Source: an uncultured Alphaproteobacteria bacterium
GTDB lineage: Bacteria > Pseudomonadota > Alphaproteobacteria > CAAHEQ01 > UBA3637
Assembly (NCBI GenBank): GCA_944391545.1
Contig: CALXTZ010000015.1
Location: forward strand, 1-17,659
Direction: 5' to 3'
Length of the DNA stretch: 17,659 nucleotides
The notes beneath the pieces were generated by a model, which was not told the origin of the DNA, searched no databases, and was given only the letters and a program-made list of their open reading frames with translations. The position numbers and the translations under genes are program-made. This document shows, in pieces, positions 1-6,584 of the stretch. Numbering within the stretch: the stretch's first letter is position 1; each line of letters begins with the position of its first letter.

Positions 1-599
1 TCGGTGCCAGTTGTGATGAAACGTTGGCCGGAAAAATCCGGGTATCGGTTGTTGCAACCGGATTATCCAGCGAAAATGAACAAAAACAAACACAGGCGGC
101 TTCCGTTTTAACAATGGCGCCGGCCGAACCGATTGTCGTTACGCCGCCTCAACCGATTGAACCGGCCCCGGATCAACCGGAATCATCTTCCGCGCCGACG
201 GAATCCGACATCGTTTTATCATCTATTTCATTAGAAACACCGATGCAGGATGTCCCTGTCTTGAACATCAACGAAGAGGCGGAAACATTTATTCCCGAAC
301 CCGCAGCCGAAGTTGAAAAGCCGTTGGAAGAAGACGAATTAGAAGAAGAAAATGATTTCATTCCCGAACCGGTTTCTTTTGTGTCGGAAAAAGAAGAACC
401 TCAGCCCAAAAAGCGAAAATCTTTTTTAGGCGACGGCTTTTTGCCCGGCATTTTCGGAGACCGATCTTCCTTTGAAACAACGGAAAAAGTACGGCTGAAA
501 AAAGAAAGCATCAAAACCCTTTTGCCGGAAACGGAACTGCCGCAAATTAATGAAGAAGATTTGGAAATTCCGTCTTTCCTGCGTCGCAAGAGCGAATAA
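1..599 (+). CDS. ftsZ: Cell division protein FtsZ, C-terminal part (5' end outside window)
   Basis: Frame 3 is open from the window edge, so the gene begins upstream. The first codons read GASCDETLAGKIRVSVVATG, the last beta-strands of the FtsZ C-terminal domain, which is normally written FDE-L-GKIRVSVVATGI. A long linker follows, rich in Pro, Glu and Ser, low in hydrophobics and probably disordered. The protein ends in LEIPSFLRRKSE, the conserved FtsZ C-terminal peptide that binds FtsA and ZapA/ZipA-type partners. FtsZ is the tubulin-like GTPase that forms the cytokinetic ring, but the GTPase domain lies outside this window. A TTG at 24 could be misread as a start, but it lies inside conserved FtsZ sequence. 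The TAA stop shares its last base with the ATG of rsmB, so the two are probably translationally coupled. An ftsZ-rsmB junction is not the usual alphaproteobacterial ftsZ-lpxC arrangement as I know it. Confidence 0.93.
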   Translation, partial: GASCDETLAGKIRVSVVATGLSSENEQKQTQAASVLTMAPAEPIVVTPPQPIEPAPDQPESSSAPTESDIVLSSISLETPMQDVPVLNINEEAETFIPEPAAEVEKPLEEDELEEENDFIPEPVSFVSEKEEPQPKKRKSFLGDGFLPGIFGDRSSFETTEKVRLKKESIKTLLPETELPQINEEDLEIPSFLRRKSE

Positions 600-1852
600 T
601 GGCGGATTTGGTTCGTCAAACGGCTCTCACCCTTTTGAAACAGGTTCTGCGCAAGAACCAACCGATTGATGATGCGTTTGAAGCGGCCTTAAAAGATCTT
701 TCGTTGGAAAAACGGGACAAAGCTTTTTTACGCCTGCTGACGACCACAACTGTCCGCCGCATCGGTCAAATTGATGCTCTTCTGTCAAAAGCTTTATCTA
801 AACCATTGCCCGTACGCGGACAAACGGCGATGGATATTTTACGGCTCGGAACGGCACAATTGATGTTTTTAAATACCCCGCCGCATGCGGCCATCAATAC
901 ATCGGTTGACTTGGCTAAAGCCGTCGGGCAGGATTTTTATGCCGGTCTCATCAACGGTGTTTTAAGAACGTTGACCCGCGCCGGAAAACATTGGTTTTCC
1001 AAACAAGACGCTGCCCGATTAAATACACCGGATTGGTTATGGGATGCCTGGTGTGACGCTTACGGAACGGATAAAACACGCGCAATTGCTTTGGCTAATT
1101 TGACGGAACCGACCTTTGATATAACCGTTAAAGACCATCCCGAAAAGTGGGCAAAAGAATTGGGCGGATTTGTCACGTCGACGGGATCTGTCCGCGTTCA
1201 ATCGCTGTACCAACCGCAAACCATGCCGGGTTTTTCGGACGGGTGCTGGTGGGTTCAAGATTCGGGCGCTTCTTTGGCCGTTCAAACATTTGACGATTTG
1301 ACAGGAAAGAAAACCGCCGATTTTTGTGCGGCACCGGGCGGCAAAACAGCTCAACTCATCACACGCGGCGCCATTGTCGATGCTTTTGACATTTCCAAAA
1401 ACAGGATGAAACGCGTCGAAGAAAACTTAAAACGGTTGCATTTATCGGCGAATTTGATTGTGGCGGATGCTTCCGAGTATCCCGGACAAGCGCTTTATGA
1501 TGCGATTTTGATTGATGCCCCCTGCTCGGCAACCGGCACCATTCGTCGCCATCCAGAATTATTATTGCACCGAACACAGCAAGATGTCCTGAATCTGACC
1601 CGAACGCAACACGCATTGTTGTGTGCCGCGCATCGTTTGTTAAAACCGAATGGAGAATTGGTTTACTGCACGTGTTCTTTACAACAAGAGGAAGGCGAAG
1701 AGCGCATTCAAGCAGTTGCGAATTTATTTGACGTCAGACCAATTGCATCGCCGTTTGCGACATCCGAAGGATTTATTCGCACTTTCCCCGATCAGGATAT
1801 GGACGGTTTTTTCATCGCTCATTTACGTAAAAAGGAGTCATCATGCCTTTAA
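599..1852 (+). CDS. rsmB: 16S rRNA (cytosine-C5)-methyltransferase RsmB
   Basis: This 417-residue protein is close to the usual RsmB length of about 430. Residues 1-130 form a NusB-like helical RNA-binding domain (RGQTAMDILRLGTAQLMFL, then HAAINTSVDLAK). Residues 140-417 are the SAM-dependent RNA m5C methyltransferase domain. Visible motifs are the SAM-binding loop DFCAAPGGKT at 241-250, the active-site DAPCSATGTIRRHPE with Cys309, and the nucleophile motif YCTCSLQQEEGE with Cys359. The family methylates C967 of 16S rRNA (E. coli numbering) in the small subunit. The ATG overlaps the ftsZ stop by one base. The 3' end overlaps the next gene by 10 bases and carries that gene's ribosome binding site. 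Assignment to RsmB over RsmF rests on the NusB domain and is secure. Confidence 0.96.
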   Translation: MADLVRQTALTLLKQVLRKNQPIDDAFEAALKDLSLEKRDKAFLRLLTTTTVRRIGQIDALLSKALSKPLPVRGQTAMDILRLGTAQLMFLNTPPHAAINTSVDLAKAVGQDFYAGLINGVLRTLTRAGKHWFSKQDAARLNTPDWLWDAWCDAYGTDKTRAIALANLTEPTFDITVKDHPEKWAKELGGFVTSTGSVRVQSLYQPQTMPGFSDGCWWVQDSGASLAVQTFDDLTGKKTADFCAAPGGKTAQLITRGAIVDAFDISKNRMKRVEENLKRLHLSANLIVADASEYPGQALYDAILIDAPCSATGTIRRHPELLLHRTQQDVLNLTRTQHALLCAAHRLLKPNGELVYCTCSLQQEEGEERIQAVANLFDVRPIASPFATSEGFIRTFPDQDMDGFFIAHLRKKESSCL

Positions 1853-2421
1853 ACATTGCTTTTTTATTTTCCGGAGACGTCGACAGCCCGACAAACACGG
1901 TCTTGCTTGAAGCCATTAAACACATGAATCGGGTGCAATATGAACCGATTGTTCTTGTTAAAAACCCGGATGGTGTTTTCAGCCAAAAGCTGAAACAAAA
2001 CCGTATTCCGTTTAAAGTTTACACCGGTACCTTGATTGATCCGACCACCGGCCGCTTTCGGGGCGCCATTCAAACGTTCAAGGAATCGTTCGGTATTTTG
2101 GGAACAATCGGTTCTTTAAAAATCGACGCTGTTTTATCGTGCGAAATGCGCTTTTTAATTCCGTGGGCGCCGGCGGCGTTTGTCGGAAAGAAACCTTTCT
2201 TTTGGTTACAGGAATCCTTGTGGGGCGATTATCCGATTGCAACCATGTGGTCGGGGTACACGCATTTATTTTTTCCGGTTTCTCAACAGGTCATGGCTTC
2301 CTTGCCGCCGGATTTGCAAAAACGTGCGCGGCTCAAGCGTTTGCCGACGCCTGAACAATTGGAACAAGATCCGTCTGCGGCAAAAAAGTATTTAGAATCG
2401 CTTTTTAAAGATTGCATTTAA
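1843..2421 (+). CDS. Lone N-terminal GT4-like glycosyltransferase half
   Basis: The 192-residue protein starts at an ATG preceded by AAAGGAG at 6-7 bases, inside the end of rsmB. The opening MPLNIAFLFSGDVDSPTNTV and the alternating strands and helices (YEPIVLVKNPDGVFSQKLK, IPFKVYTGTLIDP, then IDAVLSCEMR and PFFWLQES) resemble the N-terminal acceptor-binding Rossmann half of GT-B glycosyltransferases, family GT4. The C-terminal nucleotide-sugar-binding half with its usual E-x7-E motif is missing. The frame simply stops after KYLESLFKDCI, and no remnant is visible in the 50 bases before the next gene. It may be a genuine short family, a truncated gene, or a partner for a C-terminal half encoded elsewhere. 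No signal peptide is seen, so it is probably cytoplasmic. The fold call is by eye and moderate; the substrate cannot be stated. Confidence 0.55.
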   Translation: MPLNIAFLFSGDVDSPTNTVLLEAIKHMNRVQYEPIVLVKNPDGVFSQKLKQNRIPFKVYTGTLIDPTTGRFRGAIQTFKESFGILGTIGSLKIDAVLSCEMRFLIPWAPAAFVGKKPFFWLQESLWGDYPIATMWSGYTHLFFPVSQQVMASLPPDLQKRARLKRLPTPEQLEQDPSAAKKYLESLFKDCI

Positions 2422-2440
2422 CGGTTTTTCGTTGTACAAA
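2412..2440 (+). promoter_or_regulatory. Possible promoter for the ialB-like gene and rlmN
   Basis: TTGCAT (2412-2417) is followed after 17 bases by TACAAA (2435-2440), in the short gap ahead of the ialB-like gene. The spacing is right but the -10 is weak. The genes could equally be read through from the ftsZ-rsmB transcript. Confidence 0.25.
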
Positions 2441-2473
2441 GATAAAAGTTAGAAAAGATAAAGGAGTCCCGTG

Positions 2474-2989
2474 ATGAAAAAAATTATTTCTTTATTAGCT
2501 GTTCTGTTGGTGTGTACGTCAGGGGTGCAAGCCGCCTCCAACAAAAAATTGGAAATTTTAGGCACATTCGGCGATTGGACGGCTTACAGTGCGAACGAAA
2601 AAAGCGGCAAATTATGTTACATGGCTTCGGTTCCGCAAAAATCGGAAGGCAAATATAAACGCCGCGGAGACGTCATTTTAATCGTTGCTCATCGGCCGAA
2701 AGAAAAATCTTATGATGTGGTGAGCCTGACAACAGGATACACGTACAAAGCCGGTTCAACCGCAACGGTTCAAGTTGATAAACAAAAACCGATCGAACTG
2801 TTTACGCATGAGGATACCGCATGGGGAAATGATTCCAAAACAGACGCCAAAATCGTCCGTCAGATGAAAGCCGGCAACAAAGCCGTTTTCAAAGGAAAAT
2901 CCTCTTTAGGAACGTTAACAACCGATACGTTCTCTTTGACCGGTTTTACAAAGGCTTATCGAGCCATGAGCAACGCTTGCGGCCGGTAA
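2474..2989 (+). CDS. Invasion-associated locus B (IalB) family secreted protein
   Basis: This 171-residue protein has a classic signal peptide: Lys-Lys at the N-terminus, a hydrophobic core at 4-14, and probable cleavage after Val-Gln-Ala at 20. The mature part shows the IalB-family pattern: FGDWTAYS, then a Cys in KLCYMASVPQKS, RRGDVILIVAHRP, a VSLTTGYTY stretch, ELFTHEDTAWGNDS, a basic amphipathic segment, DTFSLTGFTKAY and a final Cys near ACGR. The two mature cysteines probably pair. IalB was named in Bartonella for red-cell invasion, but the family is widespread in free-living Alphaproteobacteria, so invasion should not be inferred. I chose ATG 2474 over GTG 2471 because AGGAG lies 7 bases before the ATG and only 4 before the GTG. 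The stop abuts the rlmN start, so the two genes are probably co-translated. Confidence 0.8.
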   Translation: MKKIISLLAVLLVCTSGVQAASNKKLEILGTFGDWTAYSANEKSGKLCYMASVPQKSEGKYKRRGDVILIVAHRPKEKSYDVVSLTTGYTYKAGSTATVQVDKQKPIELFTHEDTAWGNDSKTDAKIVRQMKAGNKAVFKGKSSLGTLTTDTFSLTGFTKAYRAMSNACGR

Positions 2990-4057
2990 ATGATTGATCT
3001 CATCGGATTATCGCGGGAAGATCTTCTTGCCGAAATGACGGCTGTGGGGGAAAAGCCTTTCCGTGTCAAACAAATTTGGCATTGGCTCTATAATAAAGGC
3101 GTAACGGACTTTTCCAAAATGTCGACTTTGGCAAAACCGTTGCAAGCGCGTTTGGCCGAAAAATATCTGATTTCCCGCCCACAAGTGATAACGGAAAAAA
3201 ATTCAACGGACGGAACCCGTAAATGGTTGTTGCGTTTTGCTGACGGAAAAGAAGTTGAAACGGTTTACATTCCCGAAGAAGACCGCGGTGCCGTTTGTTT
3301 ATCGACACAGGTCGGATGCCAAATGGGTTGTCGATTTTGCCACACGGGAACGCAAGGGTTTCAACGCAACTTAACGGCCGGTGAAATTGTCGGCCAATTT
3401 CTGGCCGCACGGGACAGTTACGGCGAATGGCCGACTCCGGTGGATGAAACACGGTATCTTTCCAATATTGTCGTCATGGGCATGGGCGAACCGCTCAATA
3501 ACTATGATGAATTGGTCAAGGCGATGCGCATTATCATGGACGGCGAAGGACTGGCTATTTCTAAACGCCGCATCACGGTATCAACCTCCGGCATCGCCGA
3601 TAAAATCCCGAGCTTGGGCGTCCGATTGGCTATCAGCCTGCATGCCCCTAACGATACCATCCGCAACCAAATCATGCCGATTAATCGGAAATATCCCTTG
3701 GCTGTGTTGATAAACGCCTGTAAAGAATATCAACGGCTTTGCGAACACCGTCAATACATTACGATGGAATACGTGATGTTAAAAGGGATTAACGATTCGC
3801 CGGAAAATGCGCGAGAATTAATTCAATTGGTGAAAGGATTGGAAGTCAAATTTAATCTTATTCCGTTTAATCCGTGGGAAGGATGTGTTTTTGAGCCATC
3901 CTCGAACAACACGATACACAAGTTTGCCAAAATCTTGGAGGACGCTTATTTCGCCGCACCCATTCGTCAGTCCAGAGGTCAAGACATTATGGCGGCCTGC
4001 GGACAACTTAAATCCCTTTACCATCGCCGACAAACGCCGACGGATCCTCATTCTTAA
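2990..4057 (+). CDS. rlmN: Dual-specificity 23S rRNA/tRNA adenine-C2 methyltransferase RlmN
   Basis: This is a 355-residue radical SAM enzyme of normal length. The cluster motif CQMGCRFC puts the 4Fe-4S ligands at Cys110, Cys114 and Cys117. Cys103 lies seven residues before, matching the E. coli Cys118/Cys125 spacing. The methyl-carrying cysteine is Cys337 in the C-terminal QDIMAACGQL. VVMGMGEPLNNYD at 161-173 and RRITVSTSG at 193-201 are typical RlmN segments, and RLAISLHAPND follows. The family methylates C2 of A2503 in 23S rRNA and A37 in some tRNAs, by a ping-pong mechanism using two SAM molecules. The ATG follows the preceding TAA directly. An intrinsic terminator lies about 10 bases after the stop. 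Confidence 0.97.
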   Translation: MIDLIGLSREDLLAEMTAVGEKPFRVKQIWHWLYNKGVTDFSKMSTLAKPLQARLAEKYLISRPQVITEKNSTDGTRKWLLRFADGKEVETVYIPEEDRGAVCLSTQVGCQMGCRFCHTGTQGFQRNLTAGEIVGQFLAARDSYGEWPTPVDETRYLSNIVVMGMGEPLNNYDELVKAMRIIMDGEGLAISKRRITVSTSGIADKIPSLGVRLAISLHAPNDTIRNQIMPINRKYPLAVLINACKEYQRLCEHRQYITMEYVMLKGINDSPENARELIQLVKGLEVKFNLIPFNPWEGCVFEPSSNNTIHKFAKILEDAYFAAPIRQSRGQDIMAACGQLKSLYHRRQTPTDPHS

Positions 4058-4067
4058 GACCGGATAT

Positions 4068-4105
4068 AAAAAAAACGCCCTTTCGTTAGAAAGGGCGTTT
4101 TGTTT
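4068..4105. terminator. Bidirectional intrinsic terminator between rlmN and the pilin gene
   Basis: A perfect stem pairs ACGCCCTTTC with GAAAGGGCGT around a GTTA loop (4085-4088). It is flanked by a run of eight A on one side and TTTTGTTT on the other. It can end rlmN on the plus strand and, with the better U-tract, the convergent pilin gene on the minus strand, whose stop lies 15-20 bases away. Confidence 0.92.
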
Positions 4106-4119
4106 ATACGTTTCAATGA

Positions 4120-4521
4120 TTATGAAGCATATGTGTTGAATGTAATCACACCGTCAGAAATGGAGACCGTCCCACCGGAACGATTGTCCATCGCTTCCAA
4201 AACTTTTTCGGAATCATGTTCAACCGTTACAACCGGTTGATCCACTTCAGTTGCAGCAGATGTAATGCTGATGCTTGTTGCACCACCCGGCAATGTTTCG
4301 CCATCCAAAATATCTTGGCAGTCACCTGTTTCCATTGTGGAGCCATCTCCTGTTGTTTGCGCAACAACAACACAACGGGAGGCATAGTCCAAAATCGTGT
4401 TGGCACGATGACGGTTCATCGCCATTGTATAACCAGCTAAACCACCGATGGACAACACACCGATAATCGCCAAAACACCCAACATTTCAATCATTGAACG
4501 ACCAGCTTCAGTTTTTTTCAT
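4120..4521 (-). CDS. Small prepilin-like (type IV pilin / pseudopilin) protein
   Basis: A 133-residue protein. The leader MKKTEAG is followed by RSMIEMLGVLAIIGVLSIGG, giving a G|R-S-M-I-E prepilin peptidase site with the glutamate at +5 and a hydrophobic helix at about 11-31. The mature domain is short and polar, with only two cysteines (Cys50 and Cys68) that could form one disulfide. By family knowledge such proteins are processed by a PilD-type peptidase and assembled into a pilus or pseudopilus from the inner membrane. I chose the start at 4521 because GGAAAAGGAT lies about 8 bases upstream. An in-frame ATG at 4563 coincides with the predicted transcription start and lacks a leader. It is a single gene with its own promoter and terminator. 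Whether it is a major or minor pilin cannot be told from sequence. Confidence 0.85.
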   Translation of the reverse strand: MKKTEAGRSMIEMLGVLAIIGVLSIGGLAGYTMAMNRHRANTILDYASRCVVVAQTTGDGSTMETGDCQDILDGETLPGGATSISITSAATEVDQPVVTVEHDSEKVLEAMDNRSGGTVSISDGVITFNTYAS

Positions 4522-4568
4522 GTTTTTTATCCTTTTCCTAGTTAAACTCGGTTTAATACCCATTTTTA

Positions 4569-4597
4569 ATTATAGCATTCCTATAACTAAAAATCAA
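4569..4597 (-). promoter_or_regulatory. Strong promoter for the small prepilin-like gene
   Basis: On the minus strand, TTGATT (4597-4592) is separated by exactly 17 bases from a perfect TATAAT (4574-4569). The predicted start near 4562 gives a leader of about 40 bases. That leader holds a small perfect hairpin, TTAAAC-CGA-GTTTAA (4556-4542), just upstream of the ribosome binding site. This is the best promoter match in the window. Confidence 0.75.
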
Positions 4598-4634
4598 GAA
4601 AATCACAACCGTTTACACGATTCTCATTTCTTGA
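4587..4634 (-). terminator. Probable terminator of the atp operon, overlapping the pilin promoter
   Basis: Reading the minus strand after atpC, TCAAGAAA (4634-4627) pairs perfectly with TTTCTTGA (4601-4594). An inner AATCGT/ACGGTT helix closes on a GTAA loop, and TTTTTAG follows. Stem plus U-tract looks like an intrinsic terminator, although the stem is AT-rich and has an internal bulge. The distal arm contains the -35 TTGATT of the next gene. Confidence 0.4.
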
Positions 4635-4691
4635 ATACAAAAATACCCCCGGCTTCCTTAATAAAGAGTAAAAAACCAAGAAAATTTAAAG

Positions 4692-5135
4692 TTAATCGAT
4701 AAAATCTGGTTCTTGCACATGAAGGGCACCATTTAAAAGCAGCTTTAAGTATTCAATCTTGTGCAAAACTTCTTTTTTTCCCAATTCTGAATGAACCGTT
4801 TCCAATTCTTTTTCGGCTTCTTGTAAGTCATGAGTCGCTTTTTGCGGATTCATTTTATTTAAATCGACTCCCCATGCCAAAACAGAACAAATATTACGCC
4901 GAATCTCGGCAATTCCGCGCGAAACCAAATAACAAACAGGCTTTTCCCCTTTGTTATAAATCCACAACGCGCCAGGAACGATAAAGAAAAAAGACGGCGC
5001 TCTGTTTTTTAAAATCATAACATCTCCGCCCAACGCCGGCAACAAAACCTTATCTGCCACCGTATCCACCAACGACTGTGTCGGGCAGATTAAGTGGAAA
5101 TTCATTTTGCCTTGAACTTTTAGATTCTCCGGCAT
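4692..5135 (-). CDS. atpC: ATP synthase F1 epsilon subunit (divergent)
   Basis: A 147-residue protein at the usual last position of the F1 operon. Its N-terminal part follows the epsilon beta-sandwich plan: FHLICPTQSLVDTVADKVLL, GGDVMILKNRAP, FIVPGALWIYN, then CYLVSRGIAEIR and CSVLAWGVDL. A charged two-helix C-terminal segment follows at about 90-140. Epsilon joins gamma to the c-ring and can inhibit ATP hydrolysis through its C-terminal helices. The sequence is divergent: the common GxxGxxxxLPGHAP signature is reduced to GGDVMILKNRAP. The start at 5135 is firm, since AGGAGGA lies just upstream and the ATG overlaps the atpD stop as TAATG. Identity rests partly on position. Confidence 0.82.
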   Translation of the reverse strand: MPENLKVQGKMNFHLICPTQSLVDTVADKVLLPALGGDVMILKNRAPSFFFIVPGALWIYNKGEKPVCYLVSRGIAEIRRNICSVLAWGVDLNKMNPQKATHDLQEAEKELETVHSELGKKEVLHKIEYLKLLLNGALHVQEPDFID

Positions 5136-6574
5136 TATTCCTCCTGTCCGTCACTATTTTTCAATTCTTTGGCCTTTTGTTCAGCCTCATCCAAATTGCC
5201 GACCATAAAGAAAGCTTGCTCCGACCAATAATCGCACTTCCCCTCAACAATGGCTTTAAACCCTTGTATAGTTTCTTCCAACGAAACAAAACGGCCTTTT
5301 TTACCGATGAAGCTTTCCGCCACCGTAAACGGCTGCGTCAGGAAACGTTGAATCTTACGCGCACGGGCAACCGTTAATTTATCTTCGGCCGACAGCTCAT
5401 CGACGCCTAAAATGGCAATAATATCTTGAAGCGATTTATACGTTTGCAAAATTTTTAAAACTTCTTGTGCCACATAATAATGCTCCTCCCCCACAATTTG
5501 CGGCGTTAATATTCGACTGGAAGACTCTAACGGGTCCACGGCCGGGTACAACCCTTGTTCGGCAATAGACCGACTCAAAACCGTCGTCGCGTCCAAATGC
5601 GAGAACGTCGTTGCCGGCGCCGGATCCGTCAAGTCATCCGCCGGAACGTAAACAGCCTGCACGGATGTAATAGAGCCGTATTTCGTTGACGTAATGCGTT
5701 CTTGCAATTCCCCCATGTCGGTTGCCAATGTCGGTTGATACCCCACGGCAGACGGAATACGCCCCAATAACGAAGAGACTTCCGAACCGGCCTGCGTAAA
5801 TCGGAATATATTATCAATAAACAGCAACACGTCTTGCCCTTTTTGGTCACGGAAATACTCGGCCAACGTCAATCCTGTCAAAGCCACCAAAGACCGCGCC
5901 CCCGGCGACTCATTCATTTGTCCGAAGACCAATGCGGCCTTTGATGTCCCGCCTTTTAAGTCAATAACACCGCTTGAAATCATCTCATAATACAAATCAT
6001 TGCCTTCACGCGTTCTCTCTCCGACCCCTGTAAAGACCGAATAACCGCCGTGTTGTTTAGCGATATTGTTAATCAGCTCCATAATAATAACGGTTTTGCC
6101 AACGCCCGCACCACCGAATAAGCCAATTTTGCCACCTTTAGCATAGGGGCATAACAAGTCAATAACTTTAATACCTGTTTCCAAAATGGATGTTTCCGCT
6201 GCTTGTTCCACAAACGTCGGCGCTTTCCGGTGAATCGGCATATGAACCGTCGACTTAATCGCGCCGCGACCGTCCAACGGATCGCCGGTGACGTTCATAA
6301 TCCGCCCGAGCGTTGCTTCCCCGACAGGCACCGTAATCGGCGCGCCGGTATTGATAACCGGTTGGCCTAAATACAATCCGTCCGTCGGTCCCATTGATAA
6401 ACAGCGGACAATCGAATTTTCCAATAATTGAACAACTTCCAACGTTAACACATCCCCATTTTCCCGTTCAATATGAAGTGCCGTCAACAAAAGCGGCATT
6501 GTTTCAGGATCAAATTGGACATCCACTACAGATCCCATCACACTGACAATTACGCCTGTTTTTTGTTCTTTCAT
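5135..6574 (-). CDS. atpD: ATP synthase F1 beta subunit (catalytic)
   Basis: A 479-residue protein, typical in length. Residue numbers are from the ATG at 6574, which has GGGAG 8 bases upstream; an in-frame start at 6613 would lie inside atpG. The N-terminal beta-barrel spans residues 1-80. The nucleotide domain has the P-loop GGAGVGKT at 154-161, GERTREGNDLYYEM at 185-198 with the catalytic glutamate, the Walker B strand VLLFIDNIFRF with Asp254, and GRIPSAVGYQPTLATDMGEL. PAVDPLESSSR is the beta-subunit signature. The C-terminal lever reads DELSAED, against DELSEED in most homologues. Beta binds and makes ATP at the alpha/beta interfaces of F1. Every motif needed for catalysis is present. It lies 10 bases after atpG. 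Confidence 0.97.
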   Translation of the reverse strand: MKEQKTGVIVSVMGSVVDVQFDPETMPLLLTALHIERENGDVLTLEVVQLLENSIVRCLSMGPTDGLYLGQPVINTGAPITVPVGEATLGRIMNVTGDPLDGRGAIKSTVHMPIHRKAPTFVEQAAETSILETGIKVIDLLCPYAKGGKIGLFGGAGVGKTVIIMELINNIAKQHGGYSVFTGVGERTREGNDLYYEMISSGVIDLKGGTSKAALVFGQMNESPGARSLVALTGLTLAEYFRDQKGQDVLLFIDNIFRFTQAGSEVSSLLGRIPSAVGYQPTLATDMGELQERITSTKYGSITSVQAVYVPADDLTDPAPATTFSHLDATTVLSRSIAEQGLYPAVDPLESSSRILTPQIVGEEHYYVAQEVLKILQTYKSLQDIIAILGVDELSAEDKLTVARARKIQRFLTQPFTVAESFIGKKGRFVSLEETIQGFKAIVEGKCDYWSEQAFFMVGNLDEAEQKAKELKNSDGQEE

Positions 6575-6584
6575 CTTTTTCTCC

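Noticed and set aside
24..599. Separate 191-residue gene starting at TTG 24
   Set aside because: The frame is open to the window edge, and the residues before 24 continue the conserved FtsZ C-terminal domain. It is the end of ftsZ.
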